Shown here in pieces: positions 53,003-63,900 of a stretch of DNA of 64,000 nucleotides; within the stretch, counting starts at the first letter, position 1, and every line of letters starts with the position of its first letter. The stretch lies in the NCBI RefSeq assembly GCF_900095865.1, contig NZ_FMIZ01000007.1, positions 1,052,530-1,116,529 on the forward strand. Reading direction: 5' to 3'. The notes beneath the pieces are model-generated. The model ran no database searches. It worked only from the letters and a program-made list of their open reading frames with translations, and was not told where the DNA came from. The DNA comes from Massilioclostridium coli. Lineage in GTDB: Bacteria; Bacillota; Clostridia; Oscillospirales; Ruminococcaceae. The position numbers and the translations under genes were made by a program.

Positions 53003-54881
53003 ACCTTTCTTTTGTAAACGTAAGGATGACTGGCCTGCCATGAGGGCAATACCGAATCGATTCATCCGTCCACACCCGTTGCAACAACTGATAGAGTTCT
53101 TCCGGGGTGTTGTGGTCATTGGCTTTGATGGCTGCTTTGCATGCCATAGAATGATACAAATCATCCAGCACCTTTGGTGTAATATCCTTTTTATTCTGGC
53201 AGATGTTGTTAATTAAATCTTCAAACACCTCTTGACAGTTGTGCTGATCCAACACCAAAGGAATTTCCCGGATTAAAATGGAGCTATCCCCAAAATTTTC
53301 TGCCAAAAATCCCATGTGCTGAATTTGTTCCAGGTGGTCCAACACACAGCCGTATTCTTCTCTGGACAGGGTCAAACGGATGGGAGAAAGCAACAGTTGC
53401 CGTTCCATGGGATGGTCGTTCTGAGCCTTTAGCTCCTCGTATAAAATGCGTTCATGGGCGGCGTGTTTATCCACTGCCACAAACATTCCGTCAATTTCTG
53501 CCAGAATATAAGTCTGGAACAGTTCCCCAATCAGGCGGATTTCCGGAGGTTGTTGGGATTCCATCACCACGGTTTCCTGCTGTTGGAGAAGTGGCTCTGA
53601 TGTTGGAACAGATTCCGGTTTTGGCTCCTCTGGTAAAGGTTCTTCCAAAATAATCCTGTCCTCTAAGCGGGAAACTGGTTGTTGTTCTGGTTGTTTTTTT
53701 TGGAAGGAACTCCGGCTTAAAAACTGGTAGTTCTCTTGGTTAATGGACGGTTCTGGTTCAGAATGGTAGTCGGGCTTACTTTGCTGGAATATTGCCTTTT
53801 TCGGAAGTGTAGTCTGTTCTTGCTGCCGTGGATGGAATACCACCCGCTCAATATGTGGCTTTACCTGTGGCTGCTCCGGTTGCTGCGTCAACTGGTTATC
53901 CTTAGCGATTGCCTGTTTTACCGCAAAATACACCGCTTCAAATACCGCCTGTTCGTCCGAAAAACGCACCTCGATTTTCGCTGGATGCACATTGACATCC
54001 ACACTATCTAATGGGAGGGAAAGCTCCAACACGCAGGCAGGGAATTTCCCCACCATGATACTGCCTTTATAGGCCTCTTCTAGAGCGGCAATACAGGTTT
54101 TGGATTTAACGTAGCGCCCGTTGATGAAAAAATGCTGCATACTCCGATTGGAGCGGGTATGGGTAGGGATGCTAGTAAATCCGGTTACCTTCACCTTATG
54201 ATTACTGTCCACCTTCATCAAAGAGGTAGCAAATTCCCTACCAAACACAGCGTAAATCACTGCGAATAAATCCCCATTTCCAGGGGTATGTAGCACCTGT
54301 TTCCCCTCCCTTAGCATCTGGAACGAAACCTCCGGATGGCTCAAGGCGATTTTATCCACAATGGACTGGATGGAATTTGCCTCGGTTACATCTTTTTTCA
54401 GGAACTTCAAACGAGCAGGCACATTGTAGAACACATCTCGCACCAGAATGGTAGTTCCTGCTGAACAGCCGTAGGGTTCCAACGAAACTTCTTCCCCACC
54501 CTGGATCAGATAGCGGGTTCCATATTCCTGTTCCGCCGGTTTGGTCAACAGTTCCACCTTAGCCACAGCACAAATAGAGGCTAGTGCCTCCCCACGGAAC
54601 CCCAGGGTTCCGATGCGATCTAAATCATCCTGATCAGAAATTTTGCTAGTAGCGTGGCGCAAAAATGCCTTCGGTACATCCTCGGCGGCGATGCCGCAGC
54701 CATTATCCGTCACACGGATGAGGGATTTACCGCCCCGCCGGATTTCAATGGTAACATTGGTTGCCCCTGAGTCCACGGCGTTTTCCAGTAATTCCTTTAC
54801 AATCGAAGCGGGACGCTCAATTACCTCGCCGGCGGCAATCAGTTCGGATACATTTTTGTCTAACAGGTTGATTTTTGGCAC
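52977..54881 (-). CDS. mutL: DNA mismatch repair protein MutL
   Basis: 634 residues. GHKL ATPase motifs ELLENAVDSGAT, DNGCGI and GFRGEALASI in the N-terminal domain; Gln/Pro-rich linker (350-440); C-terminal dimerisation domain with endonuclease motif DKHAAHERILYEEL (DQHA-x2-E-x4-E type) and CPHGRP, so it is a nicking MutL as in B. subtilis. The start is GTG with GGAGG 7 bases upstream. mutS follows the same order with a 17-base gap. Confidence 0.96.
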   Translation of the reverse strand: MPKINLLDKNVSELIAAGEVIERPASIVKELLENAVDSGATNVTIEIRRGGKSLIRVTDNGCGIAAEDVPKAFLRHATSKISDQDDLDRIGTLGFRGEALASICAVAKVELLTKPAEQEYGTRYLIQGGEEVSLEPYGCSAGTTILVRDVFYNVPARLKFLKKDVTEANSIQSIVDKIALSHPEVSFQMLREGKQVLHTPGNGDLFAVIYAVFGREFATSLMKVDSNHKVKVTGFTSIPTHTRSNRSMQHFFINGRYVKSKTCIAALEEAYKGSIMVGKFPACVLELSLPLDSVDVNVHPAKIEVRFSDEQAVFEAVYFAVKQAIAKDNQLTQQPEQPQVKPHIERVVFHPRQQEQTTLPKKAIFQQSKPDYHSEPEPSINQENYQFLSRSSFQKKQPEQQPVSRLEDRIILEEPLPEEPKPESVPTSEPLLQQQETVVMESQQPPEIRLIGELFQTYILAEIDGMFVAVDKHAAHERILYEELKAQNDHPMERQLLLSPIRLTLSREEYGCVLDHLEQIQHMGFLAENFGDSSILIREIPLVLDQHNCQEVFEDLINNICQNKKDITPKVLDDLYHSMACKAAIKANDHNTPEELYQLLQRVWTDESIRYCPHGRPVILTFTKERFEKQFGRT

Positions 54882-54898
54882 AAGGGCACCTCCGTTCC

Positions 54899-57529
54899 CT
54901 ATGATTTTAGCAGTTGTTTGAGTTCATATAAATAATCCATGGCTTTTTTTGGTGTCAGCTCGTCCGGGTCAATCTGGCGAAGCAACTCCAAAACAGGGTG
55001 TTCTGGCTGTTCTACTGTTTCTACTAGAGGGGCGCCCAAGGCAATTTGCAACGGTGCCTGTTCGATTTGATCCGCCAGAGAATTGGTCTGTACCGTTGCC
55101 AACGAACCGGATTCCAGTTCCTTTAAAATCTCATTGGCCCGTTTTACCACCGGCGCAGGAATCCCCGCCAGTTTTGCCACTGCGATGCCATAGCTGTCAT
55201 CCGCTCCACCCCGTACAATCTTGCGCAAAAAGGTAATGTCATCCCCGTGTTTTTTCACCGCAATATTGTAGTTGACAATCCCATGGATTTCGTGTTCCAT
55301 ACTGGTGAGTTCATGGTAATGGGTGGCGAACAGGGTCTTGCAACCAAGCTGTTTGGATTTCATGATGTATTCTACCACCGATTTAGCGATGCTCATCCCG
55401 TCAAAGGTGGAAGTCCCCCGTCCGATTTCGTCCAGGATGACCAGACTGTTTTTAGTGGCATGTTTAAGGATATGGGCAACCTCGCTCATCTCCACCATAA
55501 AAGTGGATTGTCCAGCGGAAAGGTCATCCGACGCCCCAACACGGGTAAAGATCTTATCCACAATGGAAATTTTCGCGTAACTGGCAGGGACAAAACTTCC
55601 CATCTGCGCCATGAGCACAATCAGCGCCACCTGCCGCATATAGGTGGATTTTCCCGCCATGTTCGGGCCGGTAATCACAGCCAGCTTGTTGTCGCTGGTA
55701 TCCAGTAAGGTGTCATTGGGTACAAACGGAACATCCAACACGGTTTCTACCACCGGATGCCTGCCATCCTGGATAACAATCTGCCCTGTGGTGACAATTT
55801 CCGGACGGGTATAATGGTATTGATCCGCTACTTCCGCCAGGGAACAAAGTACATCCACCGTGGCAACTGCTTCAGCGGTTTGCTGTACTGTAACTAGTTG
55901 TTCCGCAACAAATTTTCGCAGTTCCTCAAAGATTTCCTGCTCAATGACGATAATCCGCTCATTTGCCACCAGGACTTTCTGTTCGTACTCTTTTAGCTCC
56001 TGGGTGATAAACCGCTCACAGTTGGCAAGGGTCTGTTTGCGGATATAATCTTCCGGCACGTCCGCCAGATTGGATTTTGTCACCTCAATATAATAGCCGA
56101 ACACCCGGTTGTAGTTGATTTTCAGCTTTTTGATGCCGGTGCGTTCCCGCTCTTTTTCCTCCATTTGCAGGATGTAATCCTTGCCGTTGTCCCGGATTTC
56201 CCGCAACTCGTCCAGCTCTTGATGGAACCCTGGTTTGATTACGCCGCCTTCCTTCATAGTGATTGGAGGTTCATCAATAATGGCGTTCTCGATTAAATTG
56301 TGGATCTCCTCCATGTTGGAAATCCGTTGGTTCAAATCGCACAACAGGGAGGACTGGTAGGTGGAAAGTTCCTGTTTTACTTCGGGCAGGCTTTGGGCAG
56401 TGAACGAGAGGGCTTTCAGTTCCCTTGGGGACACCGAGCCGTAAATCACCTTGGTCATCAGCCGTTCCAGGTCGTAAATATTGGAGAGCAGCTCCATCAG
56501 CCGGTCCCGCTTGATTAAGTCTTTACAAAGCTCCTCCACCGCATCCTGGCGTTTTAGAATCTGCACTGGGTTAATCAGCGGCTGCTCCACAAATTTCCGC
56601 ATCAAGCGTTTTCCCATAGAGGTTTTGGTGTGGTCCAACACCCAGAGCAGGCTGCCACGTTTTTCCCCGCTGCGGAGGGTTTCGGTCAACTCCAGGTTTT
56701 TACGGGCAGCAAGATCAACCCCCATATACTGGTGCTCACTATAAAGCTGGAGGTCAATCAAACGTTTTACCCCGTCTTTCTGGGTTTCTATCAGGTAGCC
56801 AATTAAGACCCCAAGGCATCCGGTTGCCAACGGGAACTGGCTCAAGCCCAGGTCATCCAGGGATTTTCCAAACTGTTCTTCCACCTGCTGCCGCACCACA
56901 GCCGATTGGTATTTTTCATCCTCCATCAGTTCCCCGGTGCATTTCATATGGTTTTTCAGGTATTTTGCTACATCCGTAAGGTTGACAAACTCCTGGTTAA
57001 AGAGAATCTCGGAAGGGGAAAACCGTTGCAGCTCATTGACGATATCCACCATTAAATTGGAAGAGCGGAATTCGGAAGTAAACACCGTCCCGGTGGACAC
57101 ATCCGCAAAACTGATACCGAAGTTTTTGCCTTGTACCAGGATGCTGCAAATATAGTTGTTTTTGCCATCCTCCAACATGTTACTTTCTGAGATAGTACCC
57201 GGGGTAATGACACGGATCACTTCACGGGTGACAATCCCTTTGGCAAGGGCAGGGTTTTCCATCTGCTCACAGATGGCCACTTTGTAACCTTTTTCCACCA
57301 GCCGTTTGATATAAGTATCCACACTATGAAAAGGAACGCCGCACATTGGCGCACGTTCCTTTAAACCACAATCTCTTCCTGTTAAGGTTAACTCCAATTC
57401 CTTTGACGCAATCAGAGCATCCTCAAAGAACATCTCATAAAAATCCCCCAGGCGGAAAAACAGCAGATGATCCTTATGCTGTTGTTTGATTTGCTGATAC
57501 TGCCGCATCATTGGTGAAAGTTTATCCAT
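54899..57529 (-). CDS. mutS: DNA mismatch repair protein MutS
   Basis: 876 residues. Mismatch-reading motif FFRLGDFYEMFF near residue 24 (Phe-x-Glu), then connector, lever and clamp domains, and ATPase with Walker A GPNMAGKSTYM and DEIGRGTSTFDG. ATG 57529 follows GGGAGG at 6 bases. Part of the miaB-ymcA/ylbF-mutS-mutL-miaA operon. Confidence 0.97.
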   Translation of the reverse strand: MDKLSPMMRQYQQIKQQHKDHLLFFRLGDFYEMFFEDALIASKELELTLTGRDCGLKERAPMCGVPFHSVDTYIKRLVEKGYKVAICEQMENPALAKGIVTREVIRVITPGTISESNMLEDGKNNYICSILVQGKNFGISFADVSTGTVFTSEFRSSNLMVDIVNELQRFSPSEILFNQEFVNLTDVAKYLKNHMKCTGELMEDEKYQSAVVRQQVEEQFGKSLDDLGLSQFPLATGCLGVLIGYLIETQKDGVKRLIDLQLYSEHQYMGVDLAARKNLELTETLRSGEKRGSLLWVLDHTKTSMGKRLMRKFVEQPLINPVQILKRQDAVEELCKDLIKRDRLMELLSNIYDLERLMTKVIYGSVSPRELKALSFTAQSLPEVKQELSTYQSSLLCDLNQRISNMEEIHNLIENAIIDEPPITMKEGGVIKPGFHQELDELREIRDNGKDYILQMEEKERERTGIKKLKINYNRVFGYYIEVTKSNLADVPEDYIRKQTLANCERFITQELKEYEQKVLVANERIIVIEQEIFEELRKFVAEQLVTVQQTAEAVATVDVLCSLAEVADQYHYTRPEIVTTGQIVIQDGRHPVVETVLDVPFVPNDTLLDTSDNKLAVITGPNMAGKSTYMRQVALIVLMAQMGSFVPASYAKISIVDKIFTRVGASDDLSAGQSTFMVEMSEVAHILKHATKNSLVILDEIGRGTSTFDGMSIAKSVVEYIMKSKQLGCKTLFATHYHELTSMEHEIHGIVNYNIAVKKHGDDITFLRKIVRGGADDSYGIAVAKLAGIPAPVVKRANEILKELESGSLATVQTNSLADQIEQAPLQIALGAPLVETVEQPEHPVLELLRQIDPDELTPKKAMDYLYELKQLLKS

Positions 57530-57569
57530 CATGTTCCTCCCTTGGGTGTCAAAATCTCGATGTTACAAA

Positions 57570-57977
57570 TTAGTGGCAGCCACCACAGCTAGAGCAGCTT
57601 CCAGAACATCCCTGAGGCTCGATGTCACAGGTTTCTGGGTCGTCGCCGTTTACAGAAGCAACCAGAATATTGTTGATGTAGTTCATCAGTTTATTCATGG
57701 CGTCACTGGCACGATTAAAGGTCTGCATGTTTTGGTTTGCCATGATTTTTTCATACAGGTCGCGGAGCTGTTCGTTTTTCTGTTGAGTTTCCGCCTGGTC
57801 AGCGTCTTTATTATTCATCAGATTTTCCACTTCCATCCGTTTCAGGTTGAACTGGCCAATCAAATCATTTAATTCTGCATCGTTGTCGTTTGCCACTTTG
57901 GCGTTGTGCAGTGCCTGGTATTCTGGACACTCCTGAATTGCTTTCCCTAATTCTCTTGCTAATTTTAATGGTTCCAT
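57570..57977 (-). CDS. YlbF/YmcA-family regulator with cysteine-rich tail
   Basis: 135 residues. All-helical YlbF/YmcA fold: ARELGKAIQECPEYQALHNA, LNDLIGQFNLKRMEVENL, then a helix ending ASDAMNKLMNYINNIL. The tail CSGSCSSCGGCH plus an earlier Cys gives five cysteines in about 20 residues. In B. subtilis ymcA lies beside miaB and mutS, and the YmcA-YlbF-YaaT complex carries iron-sulfur clusters and directs RNase Y processing. Position and cysteines suggest the same role with the cluster ligands on this subunit (inference). Confidence 0.88.
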   Translation of the reverse strand: MEPLKLARELGKAIQECPEYQALHNAKVANDNDAELNDLIGQFNLKRMEVENLMNNKDADQAETQQKNEQLRDLYEKIMANQNMQTFNRASDAMNKLMNYINNILVASVNGDDPETCDIEPQGCSGSCSSCGGCH

Positions 57978-57998
57978 CTTGTATTCTCCTTATAAATT

Positions 57999-59414
57999 CT
58001 AAATTATATCGCCAACCAACGCCAATTTTCTGGCCTCGGTAATCCGAACGTTTACAAATTCGCCAATCAGCTCTGGGCTGCCGGTAAAGTTGACTACCAT
58101 ATTATGTTGGTTCCTACCAGAAAGGGTTCCTTCCTGTTTGCCAAAGCCATCCACCAGCACACGCATGGTTTGCCCCTCGTACCGTTTTAGGTTTTCCACA
58201 GCAATTTCTGCCTGCGCCTGTAACAGTTCTTGGAACCAGCGGGATTTCTCCTTTGCTGGAATTGGATCAGGCATAGCTGCCGCTTTGGTTCCATTTCGTG
58301 GGGAATAAATAAAGGTAAACAGAGAATCATACCGCACTTCCCGAATCAAGGAAAGGGTATCCTGGAACTCCTCATAGGTTTCCCCTGGGAACCCTACAAT
58401 AATATCGCTGGTTAACGAAAGGTTTGGGATTTTGTGTTTTGCGTAGTCAATCAAAGACAGATAATGTTCCCGGGTATAGCTGCGATTCATCGCTTTTAAT
58501 ACCCTATTGTTCCCACATTGCACCGGTAAATGCAGATGTTTACAGATTTTATCGCATTCTGCTATGGTGTCAATCAATTCCCTGGTAGCGTCTTTTGGGT
58601 GGGAGGTCATAAACCGGATTTGAAAATCTCCTGGTATATCATTGATCTGGCGAAGCAACTGGGAAAAGCGGATACCGTCTTCCAGATTTTTGCCATAGGA
58701 GTTGACATTCTGTCCCAGGAGCATAATCTCTTTGTACCCCTGCTGTACCAGCCCTTCCACCTCTTGGAGGATGTCCGCCGGTTTTCTGCTGCGTTCCCTT
58801 CCTTTTACATAGGGAACGATACAGTAGGTGCAAAAATTATTACAGCCATACATAATCTGCACCGAAGCCTTAAACTGGCTGTCCCGCACCACCGGAAGGT
58901 CTTCCGCAATAACGCCTTCACTCTCCGGAATCTCAAAAATACGCTTTTGCTTTTGCAGCGCACGGTAAACAAATTCCGGCAGGCGGTGAAGCACATGGGT
59001 ACCGAACACCATATCCACATAAGGGTAGCTATGCTTGATTTTTTCGGTGATATGTTCCTGCTGTACCATACAGCCACACAGCCCAATGATTAAATCAGGA
59101 TGTTCCTTTTTTAAATGGGAAAGCTGCCCTACGTTTCCAAACACATGGTTCTCCGCATTTTCGCGGATAGCGCAGGTGTTGTATAATATTAGGCTGGCAT
59201 GTTCCGGGGTATCCGTCAAGCCGTAGCCCATTTCCACCAGCATCCCTTTAATCCGTTCCCCATCTGCCACATTTGCCTGGCAGCCATAGGTGTGCACATG
59301 GCACAAAGGCTGCTGCAAATACCGCTGGGATAGGATTTCTTTACATTTCAGCGCATATTCCTGCTGCTGTTGTTTTTCTTGTTCTGTTATAAAAACAGCT
59401 TGTTTCTGTTCCAA
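57999..59414 (-). CDS. miaB: tRNA-2-methylthio-N6-dimethylallyladenosine synthase
   Basis: 471 residues. UPF0004 domain with auxiliary-cluster cysteines in HTYGCQAN, NTCAIREN and GLCGCMVQ, radical SAM motif CNNFCTYCIVP (C-x3-C-x2-C), and TRAM domain (about 410-468). Methylthiolates i6A37, following MiaA. The start is TTG 59414 with GAGAGGTG 5 bases upstream; a longer reading contains the promoter. First gene of the operon that runs to miaA and perhaps on. Confidence 0.95.
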   Translation of the reverse strand: MEQKQAVFITEQEKQQQQEYALKCKEILSQRYLQQPLCHVHTYGCQANVADGERIKGMLVEMGYGLTDTPEHASLILYNTCAIRENAENHVFGNVGQLSHLKKEHPDLIIGLCGCMVQQEHITEKIKHSYPYVDMVFGTHVLHRLPEFVYRALQKQKRIFEIPESEGVIAEDLPVVRDSQFKASVQIMYGCNNFCTYCIVPYVKGRERSRKPADILQEVEGLVQQGYKEIMLLGQNVNSYGKNLEDGIRFSQLLRQINDIPGDFQIRFMTSHPKDATRELIDTIAECDKICKHLHLPVQCGNNRVLKAMNRSYTREHYLSLIDYAKHKIPNLSLTSDIIVGFPGETYEEFQDTLSLIREVRYDSLFTFIYSPRNGTKAAAMPDPIPAKEKSRWFQELLQAQAEIAVENLKRYEGQTMRVLVDGFGKQEGTLSGRNQHNMVVNFTGSPELIGEFVNVRITEARKLALVGDII

Positions 59415-59445
59415 ACCGACACCTCTCGAAAATAATACAGGGTAT

Positions 59446-59474
59446 ATTATAACATTTTTTTCCCTTTGAATCAA
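59446..59474 (-). promoter_or_regulatory. Promoter of the miaB-mutSL-miaA operon
   Basis: Minus strand TTGATT (59469-59474), 17-base spacer ending TGT, TATAAT (59446-59451). A -35 plus an extended -10, about 32 bases upstream of the miaB start. Confidence 0.8.
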
Positions 59475-59764
59475 GCAAAATCCCCCTGATTGTACCAAAA
59501 TATTGGAAAACACCACAAAGTTACCTTTTTTATATAGGATGGCGCTATATCGTGACGCTCCAATACGATTTGTAAGTCCGAAACTGCAATACATCAAAAA
59601 ATATTTGTTTCGTAACTTTTTTAGTTTACATCGGTCAAAAATTTTTGCGCAGGACCCTATAGATTCCTATTGAAAATTACATACTATTTTCTATTTTATC
59701 ATATAAACGTCATATTTCCCCTTTATAGTGTTATCAAAACCAAGACAAAGGAGATGTTATCTTA

Positions 59765-60614
59765 ATGAAAGTATTGCGTAACATTGCCCTATTATTCCTT
59801 ATTTTCATCGTTGCTATAGCCGGATGTATCTTTTACGCATTCCAGATAGAACCATACCGACTTAAAGTCCATCCATATAATATCAACCAGCAACAGGAGG
59901 GTACTACTGGCTACAAAATGGTGCAGATATCCGATTTACATATCAAACAGGATTTTACCGATCAAAACCTGAAAAAAGTAGTGGACAAGATAAACGGGCA
60001 AACCCCTGATATTGTTCTGTTCACAGGGGACTTATATGACAATTATGCACAATACAACGATGACGAAAACATTGTTGCGGAGTTACAAAGAATCCAAGCA
60101 AATTATGCTAAAATTGCCATTTGGGGAAATCGAGATTACGGTGGAGGGGCGGAAAATGAGTATCAGTATCTTATGGAATCCGCTGGATTTCAGTTATTGA
60201 AAAACCAGGACTATTCTGTGACTCTAAATAACGGAAAAACAATTTTGTTTACAGGGCTGGACGATTCTTTGCTCGGAAATCCTTCCTTACCAAGTACAAA
60301 GGAAAGCCGTCATTTTGATTATCATATCCTATTGACCCATGCCGGATACCGCTGAAAACTACCTGAGTTCCAACTATGATTTTGCTTTTAGCGGACATAG
60401 CCATGGAGGACAAATCAACATTCCGTTTTTTCCTGCCCTAAAGGAATTTGCTTTATCCAACACTTCCCTATCTTCTAAATACAGCGAAGGGATGTATTCC
60501 ATCGGGAACACTTCCAACTTTAACCTGTATGTAAATACTGGTATTGGCACCACCCATATTTCCGCAAGGTTTGGCGTTGTGCCGGAAATCGCGGTATTTC
60601 AGCTCTTCCTCTAA
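59765..60614 (+). pseudogene. Membrane-anchored metallophosphoesterase (YkuE-like), frameshifted
   Basis: The first part (59765-60355) has a membrane anchor (residues 5-26), MVQISDLHIKQDF, VLFTGDLYDN and IAIWGNRDYGG, running to LLTHA. It then leaves frame and stops. The second part (to 60614) resumes as PDTAENYLSSNYDFAFSGHS and HGGQINIPFFP. One shift near 60345 restores a protein of about 282 residues, normal for the family. The metal motif GNHD reads GNRD, losing the catalytic His. Both lesions point to inactivation rather than a sequencing error. AAGGAG precedes the ATG. Confidence 0.8.
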
Positions 60615-60913
60615 AAATAAAATGGTTCCACAACAATCAGGAATCCTCTTTTTGTTGCTTTCATCGTCTGCTTTTCAAAGCAAAACATTATATGATGATT
60701 AAGTTAGTGTTTTTACTGGAGGAAAAAATATAATAGAAAACCATCCATAAACGGACAATATACCTGTTTTCGGTTTCACCTTGAAATGGCATATGCTAGC
60801 CGCTAGTAGATGGATAACAACATCACCAATATTAATTTTCCCTGTCCCCTTTGTAAACGATATTTTTTATCCACCTATGATAGAACTGGACGATTTTTCA
60901 CGTTTCAACAAAT
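60615..60913. other. Intergenic region, no gene seen
   Basis: About 300 bases between the convergent phosphoesterase remnant and the fibre gene. A 40-codon plus-strand frame near 60793-60915 has no ribosome site and I do not call it. Confidence 0.55.
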
Positions 60914-60940
60914 AAAAAAACCGGCCTAGATAGGCCGGTT
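60914..60940 (-). terminator. Terminator of the fibre gene
   Basis: 9-bp G+C-rich stem AACCGGCCT / AGGCCGGTT with a 4-base loop and TTTTTTT on the minus strand, 26 bases past the stop. Confidence 0.88.
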
Positions 60941-60965
60941 TCCTTAACATAACGGAAAAAATGGG

Positions 60966-63900
60966 TTAACCGTTATGGGAACCACGTTTTTTACGTGATT
61001 TTTTCATAAATGCTGCAAGCCCTAAGGTGGAAAGAGCTAGAAGCATAAGCCAGATTGATAAACCATCGTCGCCTGTTTTTGGAGGCTCGTCAGGGTTTAC
61101 AACTGGAGGAACAGGTTCTGGAGGAGCAACAGGTTCTGTATAAGTATTATAGAATACTGGTTTAGAACCACCTAAATATTTTATCGTTGCAACTAAGTGC
61201 CCTTCTCCATCATCTGTTACAATTACTACTACGGTATAAACCGTAGCATCATAAGACATTCCTTCCGCATTTCCGAATTGTTCAGAAAGCGTATAGAAAT
61301 AGGTACCTGGTTGGGTATATTCAATCCCATTAAACTGGATGAAACCATCCGCCGCATTGGTTGCTTTGCCGATAATATTGCCATCCTCATCCTTTAACAG
61401 GAAGGAGAATTCCCCTGTTTGCATGTCGCGCCCGCTTAGCACTTTATCCGCACTGATGGATGCGGTAACACTGTCGGTGGTATACAGGTTGTTGAATTGT
61501 ACTTGATCAACTGCCTTGCCGTCTTTTGCGTAAGAAACCGCAGCATGTAGCTGGCCATTGCCATCATCGGTTACCGTGACAGTTACGGTGTAAACGGAAG
61601 TATCGTAAGTAATACCGCCCAAGCCGTTATCCTGTTCTGTCAAAGTATAGGTATAGGTTCCAGCTGTGTTATAGCTGATTGGGTCAAATAAAACAGTACC
61701 AGTTGCTGTATTAATAGCTTTACCAACAACTTTTCCGCTCTGGTCTGTTAACAGGAAGGTAAATTCCCCTGCTTTCATATCTCGGCCATCCAGTGCTTTG
61801 TTCGCATGGATAGTCGCCTGTGTTCCAGCAGCGGTATACTGGTTATGGAATACCATATGTTCAACAGGCTGGTTATCTTTACTGTACGCAACAGCTGCAA
61901 TCAGGTTGCCGTTGCCATCATCCGTTACGGTAACGGTTACAGTGTAAACGGTATTATCGTAGGTTACACCACCTAAATCGTTGTTGTTTTCCACAACAGT
62001 ATAGGTGTAGGTACCGGCTTCTGTATAGGTGATTTCACCAAACGAGAACATGCCGCCAGCAACATTTTTCACAACAGCTTCGGATGGCATTGGAGCGTTA
62101 TCAGTAACTGGAGCCAGGGCGAATTCAAACTCGCCTGCGTTTAGGTTACGGCCATCCAACGTTTTGGAGCCATCCAACAGCGTGCTGGTAGTTCCGCCAA
62201 TGGTTACAGGTTTTGCGGTATAGGTATTGGTGAACTGGATACCAGTTGTGTTCTGGCCATCTTTCTGGTAAGAAGCAGCTGCGCTTAAATGCCCTTGCAG
62301 GTCATCGGTTACAGTAACGGTTACCGTGTAAACTGCGGTATCGTAAGCAACACCGCCTAAACTGCCGTTATCTTCTGTAACAGTATAGATGTAGGTACCA
62401 GCTTTATCGTAGGTGATTGGGCTGAATTCTACTGCGCCTGCCTGGTTATTTTTCACTTGCTGGATCAGTGTTCCGTCCTCGCCTTTTAAGGAGAAGCTGA
62501 ACTCCTGATCTTTCAGGTCACGACCGTTTAACAGTTTATTGGCATGGAAAGTCATATTGGTTGTACCAGCAGAATAGGTGTTTGTAAACTGCGGTGTGGA
62601 AACCTCCTGGCCATCCTTGCTGTACGCTACTGCTGCATGGAGTTTTCCAAGGTTATCATCTGTTACTGTTACTGTAACAGTGTAGGAAGCGCTATCATAG
62701 GTAACGCCGCCTAAACCGTTTGCTTTTTCGGTTAAGGTATAGATGTAGGTACCAGCCTTATCGTAGGTAATTGGGCCAAATGTCACTTTGCCCGGCTGGC
62801 CGTTCGCAGCAGCGGTATTGTTTACTGTCATTGTATTGCCGTCCTGGCCTGTTAAAACAAATTCAAATTCACCAGCAGTCATATCACGGCCGTTTAATAC
62901 TTTTGTCGCGTCAATGGTGATGCCATCGCTTGCAGCAGCAGTATAGGTGTTGTGGAATACAGGCTGTTCGCTGTAAGCAACTTCCGCTTTCAACTGGCCG
63001 GAACCATCATCGATTACGGTGACAGTTGCGGTGAAGGAAGCAGCGTCATAGCTGATACCGCCTTTATCGCCAGCAACCTCTTTGATGGTATAAACATAAC
63101 TGCCCGCTTCATGATAGGTGATATCCCCAAATACAAAGCTGCCATCCTGCCGGTTTACAGCGGTGTTGGACGCTGGCATTGGAGCATTTTGGGTAACTGC
63201 TACCAGTTCAAACGTAAATTCTCCGTTTTGCAGGTCGCGGCCTGTTAAGACTTTGCTGCCCTGCAATGCGTTGCTAGTTGCTTCCCCAATGGTAACAGGG
63301 TCGGCTTTATACTGGTTGGTAAACACAGGGTTGCCAACAACCGCAACGCCCTGATTTGTATACGCTACAGAAGGCTGTAATTTGCCATCTTTGGTATCTG
63401 TAACCGTAACGGTTACATCATAAACCGTTTTATCATAACGAACACCGCCCAAGCTGCCTGGCAATTCTTCGATGGTGTAGTAGTAAGTGCCTGCCTGGTC
63501 GTAATGGATGGAATCGAACGCAACGTTGCCATTGGCTTGGTTGGTTACCTGGCTGATGACATCGCCGCTGTTGTCCTTGAGCAGGAAGGTGAATTCCCCT
63601 GCGTTCAGGCCACGGCCTTCCAGAACTTTGGTCGCATTTAACACTACATCCGTTGGAGCAGCTTTATAGCTGTTGTTGAACTGGATACTGGTTACGTCCA
63701 CACCGTCTTTCTGGTAAGAAGCAACTGCGTTCAAATGGCCTTGCAGGTCGTCAGTTACAGTTACTGTTACGGTATAAACAGCAGGGTCGTAGGCAATTCC
63801 GCCTAAACTGCCTGTTGTTTCCACGATGGTATAGGTATAGACTCCGGCGGTTGTAAATTCGATTGGAGCGAATTGGATCGCACCGGTTCCAGCATTGGTT

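Noticed and set aside
58530-59093. 187-codon plus-strand frame inside miaB
   Set aside because: Antisense shadow of miaB over conserved cysteine motifs; no ribosome site.
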